Notes: a model not told the origin generated them from the letters alone. A DNA stretch of 64,000 nt from Sisyra terminalis (GCA_958496175.1 OY292280.1:11470001-11534000), one strand, 5' to 3'. Shown: positions 11,058-23,265, counted from the first letter of the stretch. Translations and numbers: made by a program.

Positions 11058-11380
11058 AAATTTTTTTTTTGATCAATCGATAGAAAATCGATTATAGAGG
11101 TGGTGATAGAAATCGATTCGTTTATGATAAAATCGATTAATAGTAATTAATTAATTATGAAAAATTAATTATTTAGTCATTGAAATAGTAAAATGTTAAT
11201 AAATTGGGTTCTTAGCGACCTAAGTTTGAATTTTGTTTTTTTTGTTTTTTTGATAAATCGATAGGAAATCGATTATAGAAATGGATCATAGAGATGGTGA
11301 AAGAAATTGATTCGTTTGTGACCAAATCGTTTAGTAGTAATTCATTAATTATGAAAAAATAATTATTTAGATGATAAAAT
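11058..11380 (+). repeat. Tandem duplication of an ATCGAT-rich unit
   Basis: Two copies (about 11060-11205 and 11240-11380) share ATCGATAG-AAATCGATTATAGA, GATTCGTTT and ATTAATTATGAAAAA segments in the same order. Copy 2 has a small internal insertion. Non-coding. Confidence 0.6.
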
Positions 11381-11402
11381 TCAGATTTCAGCTTTTATAT
11401 TT

Positions 11403-11745
11403 TTTTAAATAAGAAGAAAATTCAGGTTAATTAAGATCTTTTTGTTTTTTTATTTTTTATTTAATATTTTTATTGTTCAATTAGCTACGTTTCGTTACTA
11501 TTCGTAACTCCTCAGGCTTCTTGATTCACAAAATAAAATATTTTGTTTTTAAATATTTTTTTTTTAAATATTTTAAATTAAAATTTTAAATATTTTTAAA
11601 ATTAAAAATATTTTATTTTGTGAATCAAGAAGCCTGAGGAAGTTACGAATAGTAACGAAACGTAGCTAATTGAATAATAAAAATATTAAATAAAAAATAA
11701 AAAACAAAAAGATCTTAAATAACCTGAATTTTCTTTTTAATTAAA
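11403..11745. repeat. Foldback with Penelope-like CTGAGGA-stem-GAAAC motif
   Basis: ~150-bp arms are inverted around an AT core. The plus strand of the right arm reads CTGAGGA (11634-11640), A, a GTTAC/GTAAC stem with a GAATA loop (11642-11656), then GAAACGTAGC. This arrangement resembles the region near 3' ends of some Penelope-like elements and the conserved core of hammerhead ribozymes. A closed helix I is not visible, so ribozyme activity is not supported by sequence alone. Confidence 0.6.
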
Positions 11746-12272
11746 AAAAAAAATAATGATTTAGTCATTGATATCGTAAAGTGTTAATGAAATAGGGTTT
11801 TTATCGACCTATAATAGCAAAAACACAAGAAAATTTAGAAAACTGTTGCTTAATAATAAAACCAAAAGAAAAATTATGGAATAATTAATAGGACTTAACC
11901 TCCCTAATCAAAATATTGGAGATTAAAAGGGTAATATTAAAATTTTTTTTTTCATAAATATTTCACGAAATTTTCCGAAATATTAAAAGTTTAGACATAA
12001 TTAGACACGCTTTTCACCTAAATATTTTCATCGTTTGTGAAAATCAATTTTTCCAACAAAAATTTTTTTGAATATAAATATGTAAAGTATGTATGAAAGG
12101 TCTGTATATTGTTGTTTTGACTTTTGCCAGTTTGGAAAACTGAGTTGAATCGAATAGGGTGGAAAATATTTTTCGAATCCTAAAAAACACTATGTGTTGT
12201 AGGGTAGAGTGGGGTTTATAGGTCCGCGGGTATAAAGGTCTAACATGAGTATCTAATATACTAGTGGTATAT
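11746..12272. other. AT-rich DNA ending in a GGGTAGAGTGGGG repeat end
   Basis: From about 12200 the sequence GGGTAGAGTGGGGTTTATAG, then CCGCGGGTATAAAGGTC, recurs at about 17730-17790 and in part at 18425. It is the fused outer border of the truncated FB2 element that follows. The rest shows nothing. Confidence 0.45.
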
Positions 12273-13348
12273 TACTGTTTTGTATTTTTTTCGCAGTCCA
12301 ATAGAAAAAAATGCATACCTCATCATTTATCGATTGTACAGAAAAATGTTTTGAAAGAATTTTTTAGGAAATTTAATGCTCTACAAAAAAGGTATCTTAT
12401 ATTTCTTCCGTAAACCTCACCATTTGAAAGATATTAAGGATTTAATTTTGATTATTTTAAGACAAATTTCATTTTTGTTTATGAATTTTATAACTCGACA
12501 ATAAATGACTCTTATACAATGTGTAATACAAATTTTTGTTGGAGATTAACTGCTCTATAAAAATGGTTTGTTATGTTTTGGCGATTAAATTAACCGTTCA
12601 AAAGATATTCATCATCAAACTTTCATGTGTACGGATTTTAAAAGTTTTTGATGAGATATTCGAATAATTTCAATTTAATTTATAATTTTCATATAAATTT
12701 CATTTTTTGCCATTAATATAAGTATTATTTTGTATATAAAATATATATAAAATAATTTGAAGTTTGTCAGTTGATAACAACTAAAAGTCTTGTAAATTTT
12801 TTCAAAAATTATAAATTAAATTGAAATTTTTCGAATATCTCATCAAAAACTTTTAAAACCCGTACACATGAAAGTTTGATGATGAATATCTTTTGAAGGG
12901 TTAATTTAATCACCAAAACATAACAAACCATTTTTATAGAGCAGTTCATTTCCAACAAAAATTTGTATTGCGCATTGTGTATGAGTGATTTATTGTCGAA
13001 GTATAAAATTCATAAACAAAAATGAAATTTGTCTTAAAATAATCAAAAATGAAATCCTTAATATCTTTCAAATGGTGAGGTTTACGGAAAAAATATAGAA
13101 TACCTTTTTTGTAGAGCATTAAATTTCCTAAAAAAATCTTTCAAAACATTTTTCTGTACAATCGATAAATGATGAGGTATGAAGTTTTTTCTATTGGACT
13201 GAGAAAAAAATACAAAATTGCGTTGCGGAGGATATTCCTATTAAAATCAAGAGCTCATACTTGGTGAGAATTTTTTAAGGTGTTTAGCAACCCATTTTTC
13301 CGCGTCACTTGTAAAAAAAAAATAATCGATTTTTTTGACCCACCCTAA
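12273..13348. repeat. FB2 foldback element, copy 1 (left end truncated)
   Basis: The left arm (about 12273-12700) and right arm (about 12795-13348) are inverted. The right terminus reads AAATCGATTTTTTTGACCCACCCTAA. The left arm lacks its outer ~130 bp, which is replaced by the GGGTAGAGTGGGG repeat. Arms carry CCTCATCATTTATCGATTGT and TTTTTTGTAGAGCATTAA. A complete copy is at 34789-36189. Confidence 0.8.
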
Positions 13349-14217
13349 TATACGTATATATTTAGATAAAAAAATTTATCAAAAAATAAAAATTACGTAT
13401 CACTTTTTGCACCATTCATTAATATTTATTTAAAAAAATAACAGATATAGGAAACAGGAAAAACTACCCCATTTCTATTATGTTTTAGACAATCTTATCC
13501 CCAAAATCAAAAGCGGTAACATTCCCTAATTTTCCTCGGAAAATCGCTCATTCAAATCATGACCGAACCCTTTCTTATTTATGTATACAGCAGATAAAGA
13601 TAATTGTATATCCGTGTATAATAATCCACATTGTCTTAAGAGGGATGAAATCGTTTCGCTTGTTTCATGAACACTTTGTGTTTAGATATTATCTCAAATG
13701 ATTGTTTAAGCTAATTAGACAATGTGTTAATCTTAGTGTAATTAGAGATTTCGTAAGACGGTCGAGTAATATTTTAACGCGCATTCTAAGTGGGACTAAG
13801 GAAAGTGCTAGACAACCATTGTTATTATCATCCCCTATCTGATTGAAAACTTACACTCTACTTCTATCGTTGCCACGTTTTGTAAGCCAGTCAAAATCTT
13901 TTAACAATTTTTTTAAATTTTTTTCGAATTTTGCAAGAATATTAAATCGAGAATTTCACGTATACTTTAGATGCATTCCACTAGGGGCTCACAATACCCC
14001 TTTAATCGTTCCACATGATGATCACGGGTGTTATGGTCGAATATAAATAAACCGTGCATATGACGTCAAATAAGAATAAGAAAATCTAATTTGGCGTACG
14101 AAGCGCCATCTATAAAGGCACAATTTTTATAGGTAACTACCCGAATCGAAATTTTGGAGTCTGCACTACGTTTGCAGCGAATCTGCACACACAATTATTT
14201 TAACAGTACGATTGCAC
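13349..14217. other. Intergenic DNA, nothing recognised
   Basis: AT-rich sequence. A 67-codon frame at 13843-14046 has no domain. TACGAAGCGCCATCTATAAA at about 14098 matches a word at 5450 and marks another decayed repeat. Confidence 0.3.
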
Positions 14218-14369
14218 CAAGGTTTATAAAATACACAGGTGGCCTCATGCACAACGTGACGTATCCAGAAGAAATTCGTATATATTTTCAGACTGATCCA
14301 AATTTCAAAATTCTTCGTATGACGTAATTTTTTTTCTAATGGAACAACCTATGTAGTTTATAAACCTTG
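14218..14369. mobile_element. CAAGGTTTATAAA MITE, copy 4
   Basis: CAAGGTTTATAAAATACACA to a degraded TAGTTTATAAACCTTG. The flanking 9-mers CGATTGCAC (14209-14217) and CGTTTGCAT (14370-14378) match at seven of nine positions. This appears to be the most decayed of the four copies. Confidence 0.8.
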
Positions 14370-14503
14370 CGTTTGCATCACGGTTGGACTGTATAATTAT
14401 ATTTGTTAAAGTTGTTTAGAAGTGCGATGAAGAAAATAAGAGTGAGGGGGAGGGGTTCCTTTGCTTATATAATGGGCGTTGCTGATAGTTTGAAACTTAT
14501 TTT

Positions 14504-15450
14504 GGTATAAGCTTCGATCAGGAACGTCGAAATTTTCAGAACTGAAGAGAACTATTTCGAATGGTTTCGATACTATTCCTGTACGTATTGTTCACTCGAA
14601 TGCAATTTGTGCGTAAATTTTGACATATGCCAGAAATGAAAATGCGACGGTTATTTTCAAATATGTATTTAAATTGTAGTATGTAAAATTAAATTTTCGA
14701 CTTAAAACCAATTTAGGACACCCACAATCTGGCAACGTTGCATTTTCGACTTTGTTTTTAATTTAATTCGCGATTTTTTTGATGATTTAATTCTAATATG
14801 GTATAATTCTCTCTTTTATGGCAAAATTTTTATTGTGGACCGATTTAATCGCGAATTAAATTAAAAACAAAATCGAAAATGCAACGTTGCCAGCTTATGG
14901 GTGTGTTAAAATGGACTTTAGTCACTATATTTTTCATTTTGCAAATGTTTTGGAGTTTCCTTTGATTAATAATATAACATCACAGTTTGATTTTCACAAG
15001 TGTTTTTCCCATAAAAAAAGTAAACTTTATTTAGAAAATTTGGTTCAAGTCCATTTTAGCACACCCACAATCTGGCAACGTTGCATTTTTAACTTTGTTT
15101 TTAATTTAATTCGCAATTAAATCGATCTATAATAAAAACTTAGCCACAAAAAAGAGAATTATACAATATTAAAATTAAATCATCAAAAAAATCGCGAATT
15201 AAATTAAAAATAAAGTCGAAAATGCAACGTTGCCAGATTGTGGGTGTGCTAAAATAGACTTGAGCTGAAAATTTAATTTTACATATTACAATATAAATTC
15301 ATATTTGAAAATAACCGTCACTTCTTCTTTTCTGGCATATGTCAAAGTTTACGTACAAATTGCATACGAGTGAATAATACGTACAGGAATAATTACGAAA
15401 CCATTTGAAACAGGTCTCAAATTTCGACATTCCTGATTCAAGCTTAAACC
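14504..15450. mobile_element. GGTATAAG foldback with 8-bp target duplication
   Basis: Full copy of the composite foldback at 3440-4207, here with two tandem inner palindromes (about 14712-14915 and 15048-15265), each built on CCATTTTAGCACACCCACAA and GGCAACGTTGCATTTT. A perfect 8-bp direct repeat, CTTATTTT, flanks it (14496-14503 and 15451-15458). That duplication size suggests hAT-type mobilisation. Confidence 0.8.
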
Positions 15451-17360
15451 CTTATTTTTAGTTGATATAATTGAAATCTTATTTTACTCTCGATTATTTT
15501 TAAATGACTAAAATTTTGAAAACTAAAAAAAATTAAGGAATATTCTAGAAATCCCTAAACGTTGATAGTTTTGGTATTGATCGACGCGGAAAATTTCAAA
15601 AAATGCGTCGTATAATGTTCTCCATTTCCACTGGGTTAAACGGTTCAAAATTACGCAACTTTAAGATTTTTTTACTGCATTAATAACTTCCAAATCGACT
15701 TAGTAGCTCAAGTAGTTGACTACCTTTACTATTAATTTCAATTTTATCTCAAAAAATGTGATTTTCTTTTATACAATCTTAAAACTTGGTAAAGGTTTGT
15801 AGCAGGTCTATGAAATTTATGTCGTTTGCACTGCGTCCGCAGCAGGCCGACAACTGATTAAAAATGGCCGCAGTTGTCATAAAATTGTTACAATATCTAA
15901 TATATTACCTATAGATATATTTCATAATTAATATCCTCAGATTAATATAGAGTTACTTCAAAGAATAAGGTATCATTTCTTACATCAATTTCCGGAAACG
16001 CTGTATTTTTTAACTTTGCTTTTAAATTTATTCGCGAATAAATTTGACCATAATGATAATTTAACAACAGAAAAGAAAACCATATGATAAATAGAAAAAT
16101 TAAAATTTCCAAATATTGATATCTATCGCTAAAAGAGGCCTGAGACCAAATATCAAAACAAAAGTTTTACCTAAAATAGGCTATGCATTTTTTTGAATAA
16201 CTTTTAATTTTATTCTCATAATCAACAATAGATGGCCTAAGTTTTCTTTTTCTTCTGATAAAAACCATATTGATAATATTTAAACGTTAATTATTTAATT
16301 ACAAAAATTAAATTGTATTTCCATTAAATAATTTTAAAAGTTTCTTTACTAAGGCTTATAAAGCATAACGAAGCTCATATTGGTTGTCAAATTTGTTATT
16401 TGTTTACATTGGCGCTTTATAACCCAATCCACTTGAGCCTATGATTGTACCGCTATTAAGCTTTTGGAACGGGGAAAATCGCGGTCGTTGGCTAGTGGAA
16501 CGCATTCGTTGTAATTCTTTGCGGTTTTCCACGATAAATTAATCATCAAATTTTCATCACATCAAATTATATCAGTGTTTAAATTAATAATATAAAATTA
16601 GCTAATTGATTTCCATTAAATACGAGCCACTCGCGTTATTTCAAAAGAAAACGGATATGATATGTTCATTATTGCTATTATTTACGCAATTTTATTCATA
16701 CACTGCAATTGATTTTAATTGGTCGATGATAATGCGCGCGAAATATAAAACCAGCAAATAAATATGTGCACTGTATTTTATTCTTTTTGTTGATTTACTA
16801 TGTTATTTTTTTTCATGCTTATTTTTAGAACGATTCTCGACATTTTCATTCTGTTATCGGTGCGGGTTTCCTGTCTTTTGTTAATTAATAACTGGTCGTT
16901 AACTAGCTCTAACTAGTTACTAATATGCATTAACGCATCGTTAACAAAATGCAACTGCACTCCGATGCAGGTATATAAAAATTCCACCCCTGCCCCTCGC
17001 CAATTTGCCTAATTACTATATTTAACTTGTTTCATTCACATTTATTCGTTTCGACTAATTAAAACCTGCTCGTATTCAGTCGCAAGTGATGAAAATAACA
17101 TTTCATTATTAAAAATTACCACTTGACTATTTTGTAGTCATTGTTCCAAAGTCAATGGGAAATATCTTAATTGTTCATCTTTTTCATAAATCTTTGACTT
17201 CGTCAACATAGCACAGTAATATGCGGCAATTATATACTTTAAAATTTCCCTTACCGCCAACAAATTAGCTACTAGTTATTAACTTGATAACTAATTGCTT
17301 ACAAAAGTGATACAAAAAATTACTACTTATAGTAATTGAAACAATTGCGATCCGTCTAAA
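15451..17360. other. Intergenic DNA with possible TATA-type sequence
   Basis: Mostly AT-rich with no coding candidate. A GGTATATAAAAATTCC word near 16970-16985, just upstream of a GC-richer CCACCCCTGCCCCTCGCC, resembles a TATA box. No transcript structure follows, so no promoter is called. Confidence 0.3.
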
Positions 17361-17830
17361 CCACGTTTTCTATGCCTTTCTAAATAAATATCTCACGAAT
17401 TATTAATCAAATCAATCCATTATACCAGGGGTTCTCAATTTTTTTGAGCCCGCGGCGCATTTACAAGGTTAGTATTTTATCACGGCGCCCTACTTTAGTA
17501 AGCTATTTGGATATGGAGACCAGGGCGCCGCGGCGCACACTTTGAGAACCCCTGCATTATACAATGCCATTTGAAACGATATTTGTACTATTTTCCCAAA
17601 ATTTTTGCGGATTGCAGAAGATATCTATTATATGCTTTTGGATAGTTACCCGACGAGAAATTTCGCAATGGGGCATGCCCCATTGCGCGTTCTCGAAAAT
17701 TTCTAGTTGGGTACTTCTAGAATACATGGGGTAAAGTGGGGCTTCAAGGTCCGCGGGTATAAAGGTCCATCATGAGTATCTAAAATACTAGTGGCATATT
17801 GCTCTATTTAACTGTAATGGTATGGATGAG
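17361..17830 (+). repeat. Segmental duplication copy 1 (with hAT MITE)
   Basis: Outside the MITE at 17426-17554 this block is homologous to 18158-18480. Shared words include CACGAATTATTAATCAAATC, CCATTTGAAACGATA, GATATGCTTTTGGATA and GTACTTCTAGAATACAT. It also contains a perfect 24-bp palindrome at 17664-17687 (CGCAATGGGGCA and its complement). Confidence 0.75.
17426..17554. mobile_element. hAT-type MITE with perfect 8-bp target duplication
   Basis: 129 bp running from CAGGGGTTCTCAATTTTTTT to TTTGAGAACCCCTG, with a GC-rich GCGCCGCGGCGC centre. The duplication CATTATAC lies at 17418-17425 and 17555-17562. The paralogous copy at about 18215 carries a single CATTATAC with no insert, an empty site that confirms the borders. 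Confidence 0.93.
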
Positions 17831-18157
17831 GAAGTATAAGAAGCATTTCGAGGTCCCCTGGCAGTAAAGCTATATCATAGGTAGAAGATTTACGACGGAA
17901 TCTCGATATTTTTACGAAAGTATAATTTTTAATTATTATTCTTTTCGGATTCCAGCAGTAATATTACTTTGACTAGACCAAAATATAATTTAATAATATC
18001 TGAGATTTAATGGTATGTCAGGATTTATTATTAGTTACTAGCTAATTTAATTTAAACAGTAAACTAGTTATAACCTAGTGAAAGCACTTGAATCTAACTG
18101 GGGTAAAAAGGTCCACGTAGACCTTTTCCTTACTCAGCCACGTGAAGTTTGGATTCA

Positions 18158-18480
18158 ACGCAATCTTTATGCCTTTATAAATAAATATTTCACGAATTAT
18201 TAATTAAATCAATCCATTATACATTGCCATTTGAAACGATAATATTTGTACTATTTTCCCAAAAGTTTTACAAATTGCAGAAGAGATCTTTGATATGCTT
18301 TTGGATAGGTACCCGACTAAAAATTATATTGGACCCCAATGAGGATATCATAATTGGGGCGCAATGGGGTATACCCCATTGAGCTTTCTCGAAAATTTCT
18401 AGTCGGGTACTTCTAGAATACATAGGGTAGAGTGGGGCTCTATTTAACTATAATGGTAGGGATGATGAAGTATAAGAAGC
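18158..18480 (+). repeat. Segmental duplication copy 2 (empty site)
   Basis: Homologous to 17361-17830 but without the hAT MITE. It contains AATGGGGTATACCCCATT at about 18367-18384, equivalent to the palindrome in copy 1. The TAGAAATT...CAATGGGG vocabulary is shared with the satellite at 55993-57300. Confidence 0.75.
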
Positions 18481-18534
18481 AATTTGCGACCAGACAAAAA
18501 TGTATTGAATTTCATCAATTTCCGCTTTCTTACC

Positions 18535-20135
18535 TATTTTTCTTGATTTACGGATTTTTATTAACCTTAGAGTCGCTTCAAACCTATGTAGTAATAAAAC
18601 GACGATAAATAACAGTTAAAAAAATTGACACTAAGATAAAAAATCCCTACAAAACCTACTGGGGGCAAGTGATCAAGGTGGCCACTCCAAAACTGGTAGA
18701 TTTTCGGTTCGAATCTTGTATCTAGCAAATTTTTGATATTTCTTGATTTACGGATTTTTATAAACCCTAAAGTTGTTGAAAGCCTAAGAAAAAGGAAAAT
18801 ATCAATTAAAAAATTGGTCACTAAGACAAAAAAACTCCACAAAGTTTACTAGTGGCGAGTGGTTAAGGTGGCCGCTCCAAAACTGGTAGACTTTCGGTTC
18901 GAATCTTGAATCTAGCAAATTTTTGATATTTCTTGATATACGAATTTATACGAATTTATACGAATTTTTATTAAACCTAGAGTCGGTGAAAGCTGAAAGC
19001 GAAGGAAAATTACAATTGAAAAATTGGTTACTAAGACAAAATATCCCCACAAAGTTTACTAGTGGCGAGTGGTTAAGGTGGCCGCTCCAAAACCGATTAT
19101 TTTTCGGTTTGAATTTTGTATCGAGCAAACTTTAATATTTCTTGATTTACGAATTTTTATTAACCCTAGAGTCGTTGAAAGCTTAAAGCGAAGGAAAATA
19201 ACAATTGAAAAATTGGTCACTAAGACAAAATATGCCCACAAAGCTTACTAGTGGCGATTGGTTAAGGTGGCCACTCCAAAACTGATAGGTTTTTGATTCG
19301 AATTTTGTATCTAGCAAATTTTTGATATTTCTAAATTTACGAATTTTTATTAACGCTAGAGTCGTTGAAAGCTTAAAGTGAAGGAAAATAACAATTGAAA
19401 AATTGATCAGTAAGACAAAATATCCCTTCCAAGTTTATTAGTGGCGAGTGGTTAAGGTGACCGCTTCCAAACTTATTAGTTTTGGGTTTGAATTTTGTAT
19501 GGAGCTAACTTTGATATTTCTCGATTTGCGGATTTTTATTAACCCTAGAGTCGTTGAAAGCTTAAAGCGAAGGAAAACAACAATTAAAAAAATAGGTCAC
19601 TTAGACAAAATATCCCCACAAAGTTTATTAATGGCGAGTGGTTAAGGTGGCCGCTCCAAAACTTATTAATTTTGGGTTTGAATTTTGTATCGAGCGAATT
19701 TTCATATTTCTCGATTTATGAATTATTATTAACTCGATTTATTAACCCTAAAGTCGTTGAAAGCCTACAACGAGGGAAAATATCAATTAAAAAATTGGTC
19801 ACTAAGACAAAATGTCCCCACAAAGTTTATTCGTGGCGAGTGGTTAAGGTGGCCACTCCAAAACTGGTAGGTTTTTGGTTCGAATCTTGTATCTAACAAA
19901 TTTTTGATATTTCTTGATTTATGAATTTTTACTAACGCTAGAGTCGTTGAAAGCTTAAAGCGAAGGAAAATAACAATTGAAAAATTGGTCACTAAGACAA
20001 AATATCCCCACAAAGTTTATTAGTGGTGAGTGATTAAGGTGGCCGCTCCAAAAGTTATTAGTTTTGGGTTTGAATTTTGTATGGAGCAAACTTTGATATT
20101 TCTCGATTTATGGATTTTTGAAGGTCTTAGTAGTA
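18535..20135 (+). repeat. Tandem array of tRNA-derived SINE units
   Basis: Eight heads start at about 18661, 18852, 19062, 19251, 19441, 19631, 19833 and 20023, so the period is 189-210 bp. A headless body precedes them. Each head has a box A-like TGGCGAGTGGTTAAGG and, ~45 bp on, a box B-like GGTTCGAATC (for example 18706-18715). This matches the internal RNA polymerase III promoter of Leu/Ser-type tRNAs. The body contains TTGATATTTCTTGATTTACG and AACCCTAGAGTCGTTGAAAG. Single copies sit at 8693, 26521, 55718 and (head only) 61427, so the dispersed SINE has been amplified locally as a satellite. The tRNA folds are degraded, so these are not tRNA genes. Open frames here are repeat shadows. Confidence 0.85.
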
Positions 20136-21060
20136 AAGCAGCGATAAATTACGATTAAGAAAGTTTTTATAGAATCGTTTTAGAGAAATGCAAAATGGAT
20201 TCCTATTGCCATAAAGGAATATGTGTATAATGTTATATATCCACGAGTTGAAAATTGTGTCCAATGATTTGCATTGCATGTTTTATTGATTTTTTATTAT
20301 GAAATGAATGTTAAGGAAATTTGTAGCATATTTTGTGGAATTTGAAGGTTTTTTGTTGATGTTGATGTTGGTTTTTTTGAATTGTGTAGATAGCTGGTGA
20401 TGTTTTTTCACTGTTTTATTTATTTTTATTGTTTTTTTTTTGTAATGTTGTGAGAAAACGAGCGATCTGGAGTGTTTATTATTGATGTCCGCTCGAAGAT
20501 TGAGCATTCAACCTTTCAAATAACCCAACATTCAATTAGTTCTGGTATGTAAAAGAGTGATAATAAGCGATCAGGCCGTCTCACTCACTCGCACTGATCC
20601 CATAAAATAATCATTATGGTTATTTTGAAAAATATTCCGCCAGCTACCAGTGTTGAGTCAAAAGAGGCCGAACGTCTCGAAATTTCCCTGGCTATGGTTC
20701 ATTAAAACGTAATCAGGGATGGGATTCTTGCGGAGGTGCTGAACACTGGAGACCAGTGTTCCATTGCGCTGTCCTATATCACCCACTTTTCAAATTAAAA
20801 TCCAAAATAAATGAGCTTTTTTACGAGCTCGACGAAACGGGTCCACGTTAATGACGTCATAAAAACAAAGAATCGCGATTTTTAATTAGGGTGGCAACCC
20901 TGCGAACGGCGGAATTTGTGTCATTTTAGAATACCAGCAGCATCCCACTGGACCGCGACACTGGACCGCGGTCAACAACGTCCGGTTAACTCGATCGAAA
21001 AAAAATGCGATTGACTTTAATCTAAAAATCCAAACGTGCATAACTTAAAGATTAGATTCG
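20136..21060. other. Intergenic DNA with GC-richer, promoter-like block
   Basis: About 20570-20990 is GC-richer than its flanks and includes a perfect TGACGTCA (CRE/ATF-type) at 20852-20859 and GGACCGCGACACTGGACCGC near 20951. No transcript start or coding exon can be defined. A regulatory role is only a possibility. Confidence 0.25.
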
Positions 21061-22067
21061 AAAAAAAAACTATCATACTGGAATGAAAGAGGCTGAAAAA
21101 AGCAGAATCGGAACGAATCGAATCGGTTCGAAGATCGGAAAAAAAAACCGACACGTATTATTGAATAGGAAATAAAGGAGAGGTGAAATACGAGGTGAGG
21201 TAAATCGAAACGAAGAAAAAAAAAACGAAGACCAATACCCACATGACCGGTAGATCCAAACACTGAATGGAGGCACATCTTCAATGAAATTTCGCCCAAC
21301 GTTTTCCCCAACCGTCTTTAATTAGTTCAAAGAAAAACCGTTGTGCGCCTCATGGAAATTCTCTGATTTTAATTAGAATTTAACAGAAAACTGTTACGAT
21401 ACTATCCAGTTACAATGAACTTCCAACGATGACAGTGCCGATTTTCGGTCCGAATGCCTTACATTTCCAACCATCCATTCGTCCCGACCAACACCCCGCC
21501 ATCCGTTTTCATTGAGAAATTGATCACATACGTCAATACCCCCATAATACCCGTACATATTGGAAGTTCATTGAAAAATTTTTCCAACAATTTTCGAATA
21601 TTCATTAATCATTTTTTTTCTCTCCCAACGATACGATAAAAGGAAATTGTTGAAATTATATTTTAATTTAGATTTTTTTTCGAATGTCACGCCATATTTT
21701 CAAATTACACAACGTTTGATCTGATTTTTTTCTTCAAACCAAGTTTTTCAATACAATAGCCAATTGAAGCAAAAATCAGTTGGATCAACATCTCCATCAA
21801 AAAAAAATCAGGCAACCTTTGACCTACAATTCCATGGCTATAATCAGTATTTCCAAAAAATGCCCAAATTTTTAACATTAATAAATTAATGAATTGGGGA
21901 AACTGGGCACAAAAGTAACAATTTGTACTTCTACCTTGATTTCTGGCTGGGTGTTATAATTGCCCTTAAATGAATATAACCACAAATAAATTTAGTTTAT
22001 GATGACGAAAATGTCCAATAAGTTTAGGGGTGGCTACGACGGGGTGTCATTCACAATTATAATAAAA
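21061..22067. other. Purine/pyrimidine-biased intergenic DNA
   Basis: A purine-rich run at 21061-21250 explains the long minus-strand pyrimidine frames there. Near 21895 the word GGGGAAACTGGGCACAAAAG resembles GTTACTTTTGTACCCAGTCTCCCC at 9500-9523, in the opposite orientation. No gene seen. Confidence 0.3.
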
Positions 22068-22130
22068 CTAGCTGATCCCCGCGACTTCGTCTGCGTAACG
22101 TATGTGTAGATTATATTTTCTTTTCAAATT
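22068..22130 (+). repeat. CTAGCTGATCCCCGCGACTT repeat fragment, copy 2
   Basis: Matches 8865-8930 over about 60 bp. It probably marks the conserved end of one dispersed element whose body has decayed. Confidence 0.6.
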
Positions 22131-23265
22131 TGCTATTTGTAGTGGTAAATGAAAATTTCTATTTTTCTTATTTCTTTTTCGAAAAACATAATCATACCTG
22201 AAAACACTATTTTGTCGACTTTAAAATGACACATTTAATAAACTGTTGCTAAAAATAAAATAATTGTATGAAATAATCAATTAATTTTCAAAAAATATTT
22301 ATAAATATCTAAAAACAGTATGTTCAATTGCATATACCTACGGTAGGTATACCTACCGTGAACCAAATAATCCGTAAATCAATCAGCATCTATACATTAA
22401 TAAAAATATCGCCAAGTTCAATAAATTCGGTCATAATTATGAGTAAAAAATTTGAAAGTTATCAAAATACTCGCGTCAAAATAACAGAAATTAAGGATCT
22501 AGATTTTTGAATTATAGTTAAAATCCCATCTCACTGTTTCGATTCCCGAATGAACCTTTTTCCAAAAATTATTACACTATTGCAATGTACAACACAACCG
22601 CGAAATTGAAATTTGTACAATGGCACGAAACCCAGTTCTTCCATAATCAAGTATAACCATTATGTATCTATAAACTTATTATTAAATATCTGAATTTCAA
22701 CTATATAATTAAACCATATTGGATAGTCTAGAGTTCACCATAAACGATTTGGCGTATGCCGTTTGCTCTGAAAGAGCATTTTAAATTTCTTTTATCATTT
22801 ATGGCTTACCGTAAAAATGTCGGTATTTTCTTTTAGTTCGTTGAATTTCAAAGGGTACTCGCTCACTAATGTAATTATTTCAGATTTTCAGGTTTACAAT
22901 ATGTGAAAGCCAAAAATCTTAAAGCCCACATATAAACTAAAGTTACCCTTTTTTAGATGTATTTATCAGTTTAAATTTGTAAGCAGACCCCAAGTTTTTG
23001 TTTGTAATAATAAACCAAATTTGTTTTATATTAAGCAGTTATAACGTTTCTCCTTTAAGGGAGTTTGATTATGAAATTTGAAATTTCGATTGTTTACTAG
23101 ACATTATGCCGTACAAACTTAGCCATCCTTTTTTCACTATTTTAGGGGTGGAATTATCGAAAACCCTGTCTTGTTAGCTACTATTTTTAACACATTTGTA
23201 TTAGTGTTACATCTTGATACATTGAATGATTGGAATATCGTCTATTATAGAACTTTACTCTATAA
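22131..23265. other. AT-rich intergenic DNA
   Basis: No coding candidate. A perfect 18-bp palindrome, CGGTAGGTATACCTACCG, lies at 22341-22358. Nothing else is recognised. Confidence 0.3.

Noticed and set aside
16970..16985. TATA-box promoter
   Set aside because: A TATATAAAAA word alone is common in AT-rich DNA, and no initiator, 5' UTR or coding sequence follows.
18661..20060. Eight tRNA genes
   Set aside because: Box A and B are present, but the cloverleaf stems do not close and the units continue into a shared SINE body, so they are tRNA-derived repeats.
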